A model generated the notes under the pieces. It was not told the origin of the DNA, searched no databases, and saw nothing but the letters and a program-made list of their open reading frames with translations. The translations under genes were made by a program, and so were the position numbers. From Paenibacillus antarcticus (GTDB lineage: Bacteria; Bacillota; Bacilli; Paenibacillales; Paenibacillaceae), in contig NZ_LVJI01000054.1 of assembly GCF_001637225.1 (NCBI RefSeq), forward strand, positions 186,001 to 250,000: DNA of 64,000 nt. Direction: 5' to 3'. Below, in pieces: positions 47,206 through 56,932 of the stretch (positions are counted from its first letter, which is position 1; each line of letters begins with the position of its first letter).

Positions 47206-48296
47206 AGGTACGCTCCCTCTTTTTTCGAATTACTGCGATTACCCACAATAAAATAGGGTAGCAGAGCGTCAGGAAAAATCCTATTCTACCTGTCCATTGT
47301 GCAATTTGAAAGAACTGAAATATATCGTGAGGGCAAATCGCGAATACAAACACAAAGGGGAGGAGAAAGGTAGAAAACAATCCATGATCTTTGAAATGGA
47401 AGAGTTCTTGGGTTGTATAACATGTCAAATAGTATGTGGTGAACATGGTCGTGAATACAGAAATAAGCCATACGATTAGAAATATGACGTCTAGACGTTC
47501 TAAGAATCCCCCGGGAATCGAAGCTGTTCTTGCATTTTCTAGAGTTGGCCAAATGAGACGTATCGTTTCTTGTGGACCGAAAGTGGCAATGGTTGAAATG
47601 ACTATGAGCAAATATAGCATTCCAGCAATAATCATTGCCCATATACTTGCTTTCATTGCCTTTTCAGGTTTCATCATAAAAGGAATTATTAACGTGATAA
47701 TAAATGAGCTCTGAAACAAAGCGGCTATATCCAATAAACCTCCCATAATATTTGTATGGTGGTTACCAATCACAGGCTCTAAATTAAGGACATCAGCATT
47801 TTGTAAAGAAGTCAGTATAATTCCTAAGGCAGGTCCGAGTAAAAAGGGTAAATAAAACAAGTGGATATAGGAAAATTTGACGATGTTTCTTCGAGTAGAT
47901 AATGCGGTCAACACGAGCAAGACGATGATAGTAACTTCTATAGGTGTATCACGCAATACCGTGGTAATTATTACTTCTCCAAATTCCCGAGCGGTTAAAG
48001 CAGTCAGGATGGCAAAAGACAAACAGATACATAAGTTGAAAAAAAAATGCGAGCGGTCTTCCAATGATATGTCGGCTATATTGAAAAATTGTTTCCCGAG
48101 GAAAACGCATTCCTAGGATGGTTGTGAACCAGAGAGCAAGGAAGGCAACTGCAATACCGATCAATGTGATCAAGGGTGCCCCTGAATCAGCTGTGGTAGC
48201 TGCCATACGTGGCACATCCAGCACACCTACACCTATCATAGAGCTGATGAGTATCGCTGATGCTTGAATTAACGAGATTGTTCTTGATTTGTTCAT
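47195..48296 (-). pseudogene. GerB-family germination permease, frameshifted
   Basis: B subunit of the germinant receptor, a 10-helix amino-acid permease-like protein. The N-terminal 90 residues (MNKSRTISLIQASAILISSMIGVGVLDVPR ... GRPLAFFFQLMYLFVF) are in one frame; the rest, from AILTALTAREFGEVIITTVL to RKKRERTCEE, is in another. Joining them gives about 366 residues, the usual length. The shift is between 48013 and 48048: either an extra T in CTTTTGCC (48014-48017) or a change in the run of nine A at 48039-48047. It may be a mutation, phase variation or a sequencing error. The gene starts 3 bases after gerA. Confidence 0.78.
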
Positions 48297-48299
48297 ATA

Positions 48300-49928
48300 C
48301 TATCTCTCTTCTTGTGTTGGATTTAGTACAGGTTCAGTGTTTAGTTTATCGTTATCAGCGAGACGAGTATTATCAACTGTATGTAGATGGCTTGGACGTT
48401 TCCACATCCACCAAAGCGGAGCTCTAATTAATGTATCCTTTAGCCCTTGTTTATTAATAGGGACAACGGGTGAGAGATAAGGAACACCAAAGGAATCCAT
48501 AAATAATAAGTGATTGATAATAAATATGATCCCAATCATGACACCGTAAAGGCCAAATATGCCCGACATAATGATTAATGGAAATCGAAGCATTCGTAAG
48601 GCTATCGCTGCGTTATAGGCAGGAGTTGCAAATGACCCGATTGTAGTTAAAGCGACAACTACTACTGTGATTGGACTTACAAAACCAGCAGATACAGCGG
48701 CCGAACCTATAACAAGGACTCCAACAATTGAAAGGGCACCCCCAATGATTTGGGGCATCCTTAGTGTAGCTTCTCGTAATACCTCCATGGATACTTCCAT
48801 GATTAACACCTCAATAACAGAAGGGTAAGGAACACCCGCTCGTCCCCCTGCAACAGCCACGGCAAAATCAGTAGGAATTAATTCAGGGTTAAAGGAAATG
48901 ATGGAGACGTAAAGGGCTGGGAAGAATAATGAAAATAGCAAAGCTATTACCCTAATAAAACGAATCAGACTGCCTATTATAAAGCGTTCTGTATAGTCGT
49001 CCAGAGTCTGATAGAACTGGTTAAATACAGCTGGAACGATCAATGCAAATGGGGACCCATCTGTCAGTAGGATCACGCGGCCTTCTAGAAGAGAGGCTGC
49101 TGCTTTATCTGGACGTTCCGTATTTTGAACCTGTGGGAATGGGGAGTAGGGATGGTCTTCTATAAATTGTTCGATATACCCTGCATCCAATATTCCATCG
49201 GTATCAATCTTTGAGAGTCTTCTATTTGCTTCTTTAATCAACTCTGGATTCGCAACACTCTCGAGATAACAAACAGCCACTTTGGACTTTGTTTTTTGAC
49301 CAATAGGATTGACCGTTATTCTTAGATCCGTTGTCTGTAATCGTGAACGGAGAAGAGATATATTCGATTCTAATACTTCAATGAAACCTTCCCGCGCACC
49401 GCGGATCGTTTGTTCGGTTTGCGGTTGTTCTATCCCTCTCATTTGAACTTGCCGGGTATCCAAAACAATGGATTCGGCAAAACCGTCAAGCATAAGTAAC
49501 GTGCTTCCTTGAATACCTGTATCAAGCATTTCGTCTATACAAGAAATCCTTTTGCTCTTACTTAAATGCAAGACTTCATTCCAAATGATATCTAACAACT
49601 CTTGATCTGGGATTGTTCTACCTATCAAATGGAGAGGAGGTGACATTAGTGGTTTGAGGATATCAGTGAAAATAGAGTGTTCGTCGACCATGGATGAGAA
49701 ATAAACGATTGCACCATGATATTCCCCAAATATGAGAAATCTTCGAATGACCAAATCAGAGTTTTCACCAACAATCGTTTCAATGCGTTGCAGATTATGA
49801 TCTAGCAAAGGACTCATTTGTCCCGATTGGGGCTTGTTTTCCGTGCATGGAACCGTAGTAGGTACTTCTTTTGGGGGATTGAAGGATTTGCGAATTCTCT
49901 TTAGCATAGGGCTGAACCCTCCAAACAT
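48300..49928 (-). CDS. GerA-family spore germination protein
   Basis: A subunit of a germinant receptor, 542 residues. A large hydrophilic N-terminal domain (to about 300, with GENSDLVIRRFLIFGEYHGAIVYFSSMVD and LLEGRVILLTDGSPFALIVPAVF) is followed by four to six helices including LFFPALYVSIISFNPELIPTDF and EVLIMEVSMEVLREATLRMPQIIG, the best conserved GerA segment. It is first in the operon gerA-gerB-gerC-small protein. A Pro-rich basic start (MLKRIRKSFNPPKEVP) is typical. An in-frame ATG at 49907 could be the true start. Confidence 0.9.
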   Translation of the reverse strand: MFGGFSPMLKRIRKSFNPPKEVPTTVPCTENKPQSGQMSPLLDHNLQRIETIVGENSDLVIRRFLIFGEYHGAIVYFSSMVDEHSIFTDILKPLMSPPLHLIGRTIPDQELLDIIWNEVLHLSKSKRISCIDEMLDTGIQGSTLLMLDGFAESIVLDTRQVQMRGIEQPQTEQTIRGAREGFIEVLESNISLLRSRLQTTDLRITVNPIGQKTKSKVAVCYLESVANPELIKEANRRLSKIDTDGILDAGYIEQFIEDHPYSPFPQVQNTERPDKAAASLLEGRVILLTDGSPFALIVPAVFNQFYQTLDDYTERFIIGSLIRFIRVIALLFSLFFPALYVSIISFNPELIPTDFAVAVAGGRAGVPYPSVIEVLIMEVSMEVLREATLRMPQIIGGALSIVGVLVIGSAAVSAGFVSPITVVVVALTTIGSFATPAYNAAIALRMLRFPLIIMSGIFGLYGVMIGIIFIINHLLFMDSFGVPYLSPVVPINKQGLKDTLIRAPLWWMWKRPSHLHTVDNTRLADNDKLNTEPVLNPTQEER

Positions 49929-50080
49929 TAGAATAAATATATTCTCTCATTTGGAAAGGTAAATTATTCATTTATCTCAAAAATTCGGATTATTACTTGC
50001 TCCAATATATCTGCTAATCGAATAACATTCCCGAAAAGGGGTAATGTTATACAGAACATAATCCACAGAATGGATAAGGA

Positions 50081-51805
50081 GTGAGCTTTATTTTGAAAAA
50101 TAACAATATTAAAGAAAACCCTGATCACAAGGGAGAAATGATACAGAAGTCATTGGGAGTCTACCTTTTTGATTGCCTGAAACAAGAGGGAATAACCGAA
50201 ATTTTTGGTGTGCCGGGTGATTATAATTTCAATATACTAGATAGTCTTGAGAGATATGAAGGCATTCATTTTATCAATGGTCGAAACGAACTGAATTCAG
50301 GTTATGCAGCAGATGCCTATGCCAGAATTAAGGGAATATCGGCGCTCATTACGACGTTTGGGGTGGGGGAATTGAGTGCATGTAATGCTATTGCTGGGGC
50401 AAATAGTGAAAATGTACCCATCATTCATATCGTGGGTGCACCTCACGACATGGATCAGAAAGAACATAAGCTAATGCATCATACATTGATGGATGGAAAT
50501 TTCGATATATTTCGAAAAGTATATGAGCCTATCACAGCTTACACTGTAGTTCTTACCCCCGAAAATGCTGAGATTGAGATTCCAAATGCCATTCGTATAG
50601 CATTACAGAAGAGAAAACCCGTCTACGTTGTAGTGGCTGATGATCTGGTCTTGAAACCGATCTTAGTTCACAATGAAGTTGTTCCACAACAACCTAAATC
50701 GAATCAAAAGACCTTACAGGTAGCAGTTGACCACGTCCGTATGCTGCTGAATGGATCTCAGAATACGGTTCTTCTAGCAGATGTCAAAACCATACGTTTC
50801 GGTTTACAAGAATCTGTACGAAACTTAGCTGAGTCTATTAACATTCCGGTTGCATGCACGATGTATGGAAAGGGTGCTTTTGATGAAAGTCATCCTTTAT
50901 TTATCGGAATGTACGGAGGCTTATTTGGTTGCCAAGTAGTACGGAGTTCAGTAGAGAGCGCAGACTGTGTCATTGCGGTAGGATTGGTGTGGGCAGATAC
51001 TAATACGGCCAATTTTACAGCAAAGATAAATCCACTACAAATGGTCGAGATTCAACCGAATATGGTAAAAGTAGGCGGAGCGGAGTATCCAAATGTGTTA
51101 GCAGAAGATATGCTCCTTGCTATGCAGAGCATAGGATACAAGCAGCAAAGTCCGGTCACGAAAGGAACATTTCCTTATGATAAATTACAGGATAAGCCTG
51201 ACGACTTGATCTCAGCAGCAGCCTATTATCCACGCTTTCAAGACATGCTCAAAGAAGGCGATATTGTGATCGCAGAGACGGGCACATTTTATTATGGAAT
51301 GAGTCAGGTCAGACTTCCAACGGACGTAATCTTTATCGCTCAAGGTGGATGGCAATCCATTGGTTATGCAACCCCATCGGCCTTCGGCGCATGTATAGCG
51401 ACTCCTACGCGTCGGGTATTACTCTTTACGGGTGATGGCTCATTACAACTTACGGCTCAGGAGATTAGTTCCATGCTACATTATGGATGCAAACCGATCA
51501 TTTTTGTGTTAAACAACTATGGGTATACGATTGAGAAGTATTTGAATGTTCAAACCGAGAGACAGACGTACAATCAAGTGCCGAACTGGTCCTATACCAA
51601 GCTAGCAGAGGCTTTTGGAGGAGATGCTTTTACACTGAGCGTTCGAAGTAATAGGGAGCTTGATCAAGCAATCATCCGAGCCGAAGCTGAATGCAATAAC
51701 AGGTTATGCATTATTGAAATGATTGTCAGCGATCCCATGGATGCACCAGAATATATGCATAACATGCGTAAATATATGGAGCAACAAGAGAAAGAACGCA
51801 GCTAA
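50081..51805 (+). CDS. Thiamine-diphosphate alpha-keto acid decarboxylase (IpdC/KdcA type)
   Basis: Cytoplasmic enzyme of up to 574 residues that decarboxylates an alpha-keto acid (indolepyruvate, phenylpyruvate or branched-chain) to an aldehyde. IFGVPGDYNFNILD, the activating Glu in GRNELNSGYAADAYAR, the His-His motif MHHTLMDGNF characteristic of non-oxidative decarboxylases, and the ThDP motif GDGSLQLTAQE ending in NNYGYT are all present. The start is uncertain: GTG 50081 is one base from AAGGAG, TTG 50093 is 13 bases away, and ATG 50138 gives the N-terminus most like relatives. In soil bacilli such enzymes can make auxin or flavour aldehydes. Confidence 0.88.
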   Translation: MSFILKNNNIKENPDHKGEMIQKSLGVYLFDCLKQEGITEIFGVPGDYNFNILDSLERYEGIHFINGRNELNSGYAADAYARIKGISALITTFGVGELSACNAIAGANSENVPIIHIVGAPHDMDQKEHKLMHHTLMDGNFDIFRKVYEPITAYTVVLTPENAEIEIPNAIRIALQKRKPVYVVVADDLVLKPILVHNEVVPQQPKSNQKTLQVAVDHVRMLLNGSQNTVLLADVKTIRFGLQESVRNLAESINIPVACTMYGKGAFDESHPLFIGMYGGLFGCQVVRSSVESADCVIAVGLVWADTNTANFTAKINPLQMVEIQPNMVKVGGAEYPNVLAEDMLLAMQSIGYKQQSPVTKGTFPYDKLQDKPDDLISAAAYYPRFQDMLKEGDIVIAETGTFYYGMSQVRLPTDVIFIAQGGWQSIGYATPSAFGACIATPTRRVLLFTGDGSLQLTAQEISSMLHYGCKPIIFVLNNYGYTIEKYLNVQTERQTYNQVPNWSYTKLAEAFGGDAFTLSVRSNRELDQAIIRAEAECNNRLCIIEMIVSDPMDAPEYMHNMRKYMEQQEKERS

Positions 51806-51920
51806 TAGGATTTGGGTAACGAAGAAACAGGGATTTTATATATGATGACAAATGAATAAATGGACTGGATATATTTTCTATATGGAGAAAATTGAGTTGC
51901 AGTTAAATAGGAGGGTGCAA

Positions 51921-52262
51921 ATGAATCAAGATGTAACGGATTTTACTGAAGCGTTAACAGAACCTTGGCAGGGGGTTCTGTGTGCACAACTTCGCGAGAT
52001 CGTTCATCAGGCGGTCCCTGAAGTTCGGGAGCGCATTCAGTACAAGAAACCCCATTTCTTGAAAAATGGAAAATATGCTGCTGCCATTTCAGTATCCAAA
52101 GACACGGTAAGTTTTATTATCTTTAACGCAAGTGAACTTGTACTTCCGGAAGGAATGTTCGAAGGTCCTCCTGAAAGAAAGACACTCAAGCTAAGACAAG
52201 GCCAATCAGTTGATACTGATCACCTGTCGGAACTGTTAAGTAAGGCAGCATCAACGTTATGA
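51921..52262 (+). CDS. DUF1801 (YdhG/frataxin-like) protein
   Basis: Small cytoplasmic protein of 113 residues. The pattern LREIVHQAVPEVRERIQYKKPHFLKNGKYAAAISVSKDTVSFIIFNA is that of DUF1801, a fold also found in iron chaperone-like YdhG proteins. I choose ATG 51921, 7 bases after AGGAGG; the open frame extends 23 codons upstream without a ribosome site. Function in this organism is not known. A terminator follows at once. Confidence 0.82.
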   Translation: MNQDVTDFTEALTEPWQGVLCAQLREIVHQAVPEVRERIQYKKPHFLKNGKYAAAISVSKDTVSFIIFNASELVLPEGMFEGPPERKTLKLRQGQSVDTDHLSELLSKAASTL

Positions 52263-52312
52263 AAAAAACTGCAACTTGACCAATTAATAGATTGGCAGGT
52301 TGCAGTTTTTTT
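52262..52312. terminator. Bidirectional terminator
   Basis: AAAAAAACTGCAAC with TTGACCAAT pairs with ATTGGCAGGTTGCAGTTTTTTT, between convergent genes. Confidence 0.85.
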
Positions 52313-52371
52313 GCTGTTTTGTGTGTAGTTGATAACAATTGCCTTAAAGATCTGGGATCAACAACTTTTTA

Positions 52372-54021
52372 TTAAGCTTTATCCAAAGCAAGTTCTGAAC
52401 CGTTATCTTTATTATCTTGTGGAGCTTCTTCCGGAGATGGCATTTCGTTGGAAGTTCTAAGTGGAATCTCCTTCAGGAAGAAGACTAGCACAAAGGCAAT
52501 ACACAGCACGATCATTCCTGTTAAGAATACAGATGATAGTGATTGTCCCAATGCATCACGGATACTGTCAACCATTTGTACGAATACAGGCTGAGCATCA
52601 GTAGGAAGACTCGCTTGTGTTTTTTCAAGTAACGGCTTATTCATCAATGCTTGTGGATTTGCGAAGGCGAGCATTTGCTCACTTAATTTCGGATCCATCG
52701 TACTGAAATCGGGTGCTGAAGGTGATTGCAAAGCATCTTTCAAGTTCTTGGATAGATTATTCGCCATAACCGTACCCATTACTGCTATTCCGATCGTACC
52801 ACCTAAATTACGGAATAATTGAGAAGAGGCTGTTGCAACCCCTAAGTCTTTGTGAGAAACGGCATTTTGTGTAGCCAATGAGAATACAGGCATACCTAAT
52901 CCAAGCCCAAGACCAAATACAGCCATACTAAGTACTGCCATAGGTACATTATTCATGAATACCATAATCAACATACCTGCGATCATAATCGGAATTCCAA
53001 TTAGGGCATAACGTTTATACTTTCCTTTTTTAGCCATTCTTTGTCCTGTAACAGCACTCGCAACAACCATAACGATGGACATAGGCATCGTTACATATCC
53101 AGCATATGTTGCAGAGATACCCAATACACCTTGTACGAAGAAGGATAGATAGATCATAGCCCCCATCATGCCGAAATTCATGATAAATCCAATGATATTC
53201 GATATCGTAACGATGTTATTCTTAAATAAATACAGTGGCAAAATCGGGTTTTCCACTTGAGACTCTATGAATATGAAGATAAGAGCCGAAACGACTGTCC
53301 CAGCCAAGAGACTAAGAATTTGCCAAGATCCCCATGGATATGTCGTACCTGCCCAAGTGAAAGCAAGAAGCAACGGAACAATAGTCGTTGTCATAAATAG
53401 GGAACCTAAGTAATCAATACTGGTTGACTTCCCGCGTTGGACTTTAGGGAACAAGGCAAGAATCATTACGAATGCTACGATACCGAGTGGTAGGAAGATC
53501 CAGAACAGCCAGTGCCAATCTAGATGGTCAATCAGATACCCACCAAGCGTGGGTCCAAGTACACTAGAAAAACCGAATACGGCCATCATGATACCCATCC
53601 ATTTGCCCCGTTCACGTGGAGGGAATAAGTCCCCTACTGCCGTAAATGCAGTGGACTGGATAATACCAGCGCCAATCCCTTGAATACCGCGATAAATAAT
53701 AAATTGATAAACGTCTGTCGATGTACCCGTAAGGAAAGCCCCTACCATAAATAGTAGAATACCTGCTAATAGAAAAGGCTTACGGCCGAACATATCGGAC
53801 AGTTTGCCGACAAGAACCGTAGCAATTGTTGATGTTAATAAGTAAATATTGATGGTCCACGTATAATAATCCATACCATCTAGAATGGCAATGATACGTG
53901 GCATAGCCGTGCTTGTAATTGTCTGATTAATTGCTGCGAACAACATCGCGGCCATGATTGCAATCATAATACTAAGTTTTCTTTTATCTGATAAATGTTC
54001 CATATGTTGTTTATTCACCAC
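52372..54021 (-). CDS. DHA2-family (EmrB/QacA) MFS drug exporter
   Basis: Fourteen-helix drug:proton antiporter of 549 residues. Typical DHA2 landmarks are visible: AAINQTITSTAMPRII in helix 1, LVGKLSDMFGRKPF (motif A), RGIQGIGAGIIQS (motif B) and GFSSVLGPTLGGYLIDHLDWHWLFWI (motif C). A long loop of about 60 residues between the last helices (QALMNKPLLEKTQASLPTDAQP) is usual in the group. The gene follows a MarR gene by 91 bases on the same strand and is probably repressed by it. Confidence 0.92.
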   Translation of the reverse strand: MVNKQHMEHLSDKRKLSIMIAIMAAMLFAAINQTITSTAMPRIIAILDGMDYYTWTINIYLLTSTIATVLVGKLSDMFGRKPFLLAGILLFMVGAFLTGTSTDVYQFIIYRGIQGIGAGIIQSTAFTAVGDLFPPRERGKWMGIMMAVFGFSSVLGPTLGGYLIDHLDWHWLFWIFLPLGIVAFVMILALFPKVQRGKSTSIDYLGSLFMTTTIVPLLLAFTWAGTTYPWGSWQILSLLAGTVVSALIFIFIESQVENPILPLYLFKNNIVTISNIIGFIMNFGMMGAMIYLSFFVQGVLGISATYAGYVTMPMSIVMVVASAVTGQRMAKKGKYKRYALIGIPIMIAGMLIMVFMNNVPMAVLSMAVFGLGLGLGMPVFSLATQNAVSHKDLGVATASSQLFRNLGGTIGIAVMGTVMANNLSKNLKDALQSPSAPDFSTMDPKLSEQMLAFANPQALMNKPLLEKTQASLPTDAQPVFVQMVDSIRDALGQSLSSVFLTGMIVLCIAFVLVFFLKEIPLRTSNEMPSPEEAPQDNKDNGSELALDKA

Positions 54022-54112
54022 TTTTTTAAATTTTTTAGCTATTTAGATTGAACTTCCCCAAATTCAGGAGTCTCTTTAGAAAGGAAGAAACTCGTGAGCG
54101 CGTTATATCAAT

Positions 54113-54541
54113 CTATACATTATCTATTTTTGAAATTAATACAGCAAAGATCCTTCTCAAATGGACGATATCCTCATCAGGTAATATTTTGAAGTAATTC
54201 CCCATAAGTTCTCGTTGATTTTCCATCAGTCCCGCGATCATGTCTTCTCCTTTCTTCGTTAGTGTAATATTTACAACTCTCCTGTCAGATTCTGCGCGCT
54301 CCTTATTCACGTAACCTTCAGCGAATAAATGATCTGTTATGCCTGTAATTGCTGCTGCAGTAAAGTTTAGAGAACTAGCTAGTTGTGATACCTTTTGCGG
54401 ACCATTTCTAGACAACGAATAGAGCGTTTTACATTGCGTCATACTTAGTTCGTGTCCTTGTTTGTTCCAGTCCTGATTGATTCCTTTTAAAAAAGTTTTG
54501 AACATGGAGGATATTTCATAAAATTCTTCATTATTAGACAA
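54113..54541 (-). CDS. MarR-family transcriptional regulator
   Basis: Winged-helix repressor of 142 residues: MTQCKTLYSLSRNGPQKVSQLASSLNFTAAAITGITDHLFAEGYVNKERAESDRRVVNITLTKKGE is the complete MarR DNA-binding unit, with the DRR wing motif. It is transcribed before the DHA2 exporter. An inverted repeat at 54583-54615, 42 bases ahead of the gene, is a likely operator. Such pairs sense toxic compounds and release the exporter. Confidence 0.9.
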   Translation of the reverse strand: MSNNEEFYEISSMFKTFLKGINQDWNKQGHELSMTQCKTLYSLSRNGPQKVSQLASSLNFTAAAITGITDHLFAEGYVNKERAESDRRVVNITLTKKGEDMIAGLMENQRELMGNYFKILPDEDIVHLRRIFAVLISKIDNV

Positions 54542-54582
54542 AATTCTACCCCCTAAATAAATCAGTATAATACTTAAAAATA

Positions 54583-54615
54583 TAGTTAAATACTAAATAA
54601 TTAAGTACTTAACTA
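54583..54615. promoter_or_regulatory. MarR operator candidate
   Basis: TAGTTAAATACT (54583-54594) and AGTACTTAACTA (54604-54615) are inverted complements with one mismatch, separated by nine bases. The right arm lies in a perfect palindrome TTAAGTACTTAA. Confidence 0.55.
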
Positions 54616-54763
54616 ATTGGCTGAGAGGTAATATATCACTTATTTATAAATCCGTCAAGAATAATAAACTTAGCAATTTTGGATCAGTCGAGTATTAGAA
54701 ATTAATCTATACTGAACAAATACAAGGTAACAAATCTACTATTGAGAATGTGAGGGGTATGAT

Positions 54764-55504
54764 ATGAATACTTACTATGGGGAACTTTGCACCAGAATAT
54801 ATGAAATCGATAAAGCCTATGCTGAAGGCAAAGAGCTTGATTTCTATCTATCTTTTGTTCAAGACAAGAATATGAAAGTGTTGGAACCTATGTGTGGAAA
54901 CGGTAGAATGCTTATCCCACTTATGCAAAAAGGAATTCATATTGAAGGGTTTGATATCTCAGAAGAGATGCTTAAAGTATGTAAAGAGAAGGGAGAGAGA
55001 CTGAATCTTAAACCCAATGTTTATTATGAAAAGATAGAAGAATTTCAAGGGGACAATTTCTATGACTTAATCATCATCCCTTTTGGCTCATTCTCATTAT
55101 TACCGGATTCATTGGTTAACAAGAGTCTCAATAATTTGAAATCTGCACTTACAAGGGATGGTAAAATATTGCTAACGATCATGTTGAAATACGATGGCAT
55201 AGAAGAGATTCCTGAATGGATGGAATTGGACCAAATACAGTTGGAGGATGAAAGGATTGTTTCATACAAAAAAGTTCATTATGACGAGGAAGAGTGCATG
55301 CTTACTACTCAGTTGAAATATGAATCGGTAAAAAATGGGCATATCGAAAAAACAGAAATCATGGATTTCCCTATTCGTCTCTACGATATGCAGGAATTTG
55401 AGAATACGCTTAAATCTAACGGATTGCATAATATTGTTATTCATAGCTTGAAGGATGGGTATGGAGAAGGGACTGTTTCTTATGTTATTGAATGCTCTTC
55501 GTAA
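54764..55504 (+). CDS. Class I SAM-dependent methyltransferase
   Basis: Cytoplasmic enzyme of 246 residues with SAM-binding motif VLEPMCGNGRMLIPL (residues 36-50) and IEGFDISEEMLKVCKE, then FYDLIIIPFGSFSLLPD. The C-terminal third is beta-rich (MLTTQLKYESVKNG). The substrate is unknown; it resembles small-molecule methyltransferases often annotated only as class I. ATG follows GTGAGGGG. Its end overlaps the convergent SEDS gene by 25 bases, so no terminator separates them. Confidence 0.83.
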   Translation: MNTYYGELCTRIYEIDKAYAEGKELDFYLSFVQDKNMKVLEPMCGNGRMLIPLMQKGIHIEGFDISEEMLKVCKEKGERLNLKPNVYYEKIEEFQGDNFYDLIIIPFGSFSLLPDSLVNKSLNNLKSALTRDGKILLTIMLKYDGIEEIPEWMELDQIQLEDERIVSYKKVHYDEEECMLTTQLKYESVKNGHIEKTEIMDFPIRLYDMQEFENTLKSNGLHNIVIHSLKDGYGEGTVSYVIECSS

Positions 55505-56646
55505 TGATCCATTTGGATACTGATGACCAAACCTAGACTAGCCATATTAATCAATAGAGAGCTTCCACCGAAACTAATAAAAGGTAGCGTAATTCCTGTT
55601 AAGGGCATTAAACCTAGAAACATTCCGATATTCTCAAAAATCTGATATAGAAACATAGAGATGATTCCAATGATAATGATGGAACCTTCCCGCAATTTGC
55701 ACTCTAATGCGATAAGAATCAATCGATAAATAAGGAAAAAGTAGAGTAGTAGAAGTACTGCTACACCGATAAAACCGAATTCCTCCGCTATAACAACAAT
55801 GATAGAATCTGAATATGTGTAAGGTACTAAGTTAAATTGAACGGAAGAACCGTTCATATATCCTTCTCCGAACAATCCTCCTGAACCGATTGCAATCAAG
55901 GCATTTTTAGTATGGTACGATGCATCTCTACTAGCTTGATCAGGTATAAGCCATGGATCTAATCGATTCAAATAGTGTTCTTTATTTATACTTACTAAAT
56001 ACGATGAAATCTGATCGTGAAATGAAATATATGATTTAATGCCGATATAGATAAAGACGGATATCACAAGTAATAACATGATGGTATGGGAGTATTTTAG
56101 ATTTCCTGTCCACAGGACACCTAGTAATATAACAAAATAACAAAGCGCGTTCCCCATATCATTCTGACCAATAACGATCGCAAAAGGTACGCAAGTTAAT
56201 ACGAATAGAGGCAGAACTTTCCTTGAAAAGGAGAGTTCTTCGTTATTATTCTGAGCGACTATGGCAGAAAGGGAAATGATAAGAACGAGCTTAAATAGTT
56301 CCGCTGGCTGCAGATTAAGACCAACCCCAGGAACTTTGATCCAACCTTGTGATCCGTTCACTTCATCTCCAATAAAAGATGTAATGAATAGGAGAAATAT
56401 CCCCCCAGCAAGCAACCACCAATGGTATTTTAGAATGAATCGATAATTGAAAAAGGATACTCCAAAAAAACAAATAAACCCTAAAATATAATAAAAGAAC
56501 ATGCGCTTATCATAACCTATAAACTCCGGCCAAGCAGCTACACCACTATGAATGAGCGTTATACTAATTCCCATAAATAATAATAATATGACTACAATGA
56601 ACCAATCCATATTTCTCATACGAAATAATATATTAATCTCCTCCAA
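55480..56646 (-). CDS. SEDS-family FtsW/RodA/SpoVE protein
   Basis: Peptidoglycan glycosyltransferase of the SEDS group with about ten helices, 388 residues. Landmarks: VNGSQGWIKVPGVGLNLQPAELFKLVLIIS (including the W-PAE segment with catalytic-loop residues), QNDMGNAL, and the ending GLMPLTGITLPFISFGGSSLLINMASLGLVI. It polymerises lipid II together with a class B penicillin-binding protein. It stands alone without a PBP partner, as the extra Paenibacillus copies often do; whether it is RodA-like or FtsW-like cannot be settled here. Confidence 0.9.
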   Translation of the reverse strand: MEEINILFRMRNMDWFIVVILLLFMGISITLIHSGVAAWPEFIGYDKRMFFYYILGFICFFGVSFFNYRFILKYHWWLLAGGIFLLFITSFIGDEVNGSQGWIKVPGVGLNLQPAELFKLVLIISLSAIVAQNNNEELSFSRKVLPLFVLTCVPFAIVIGQNDMGNALCYFVILLGVLWTGNLKYSHTIMLLLVISVFIYIGIKSYISFHDQISSYLVSINKEHYLNRLDPWLIPDQASRDASYHTKNALIAIGSGGLFGEGYMNGSSVQFNLVPYTYSDSIIVVIAEEFGFIGVAVLLLLYFFLIYRLILIALECKLREGSIIIIGIISMFLYQIFENIGMFLGLMPLTGITLPFISFGGSSLLINMASLGLVISIQMDHYEEHSIT

Positions 56647-56932
56647 AATTGCTTGTGAGCATAATTAATTGTACTAATATAATGAGACATGTACCCAACT
56701 ACCATCCCCGCTTTGCTAGTTATATTTCCAATGGCTAGTTGTATAACGTTAAATTAAGTATAAAAGTTTTATATTAACTTTTTTAATATACCTAAGAGAG
56801 TCTATTTGTCGTACATGATGAAGGTTCGTTAGTTAGAATCCAGTTTGGGATTATGTGGTAAACTTAGTTGTATACCATTATACCTTCTAAGGAAAAATGA
56901 TAGGAAAATATATAAGTGGTAGGTGAAAAAAG
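56647..56932. other. Divergent intergenic region at the edge of the cassette array
   Basis: No gene seen. GCTAGTT occurs twice (near 56715 and 56734), and GTATAACGTTAAAT (56741-56754) recalls the right end of the repeat at 57980-58145 (ACGTTAAAT), so a degenerate repeat copy is possible but unproven. Otherwise AT-rich. Confidence 0.35.

Noticed and set aside
47877..48116. Plus-strand frame opposite the germination permease
   Set aside because: It shadows the GerB coding strand and has no ribosome site.
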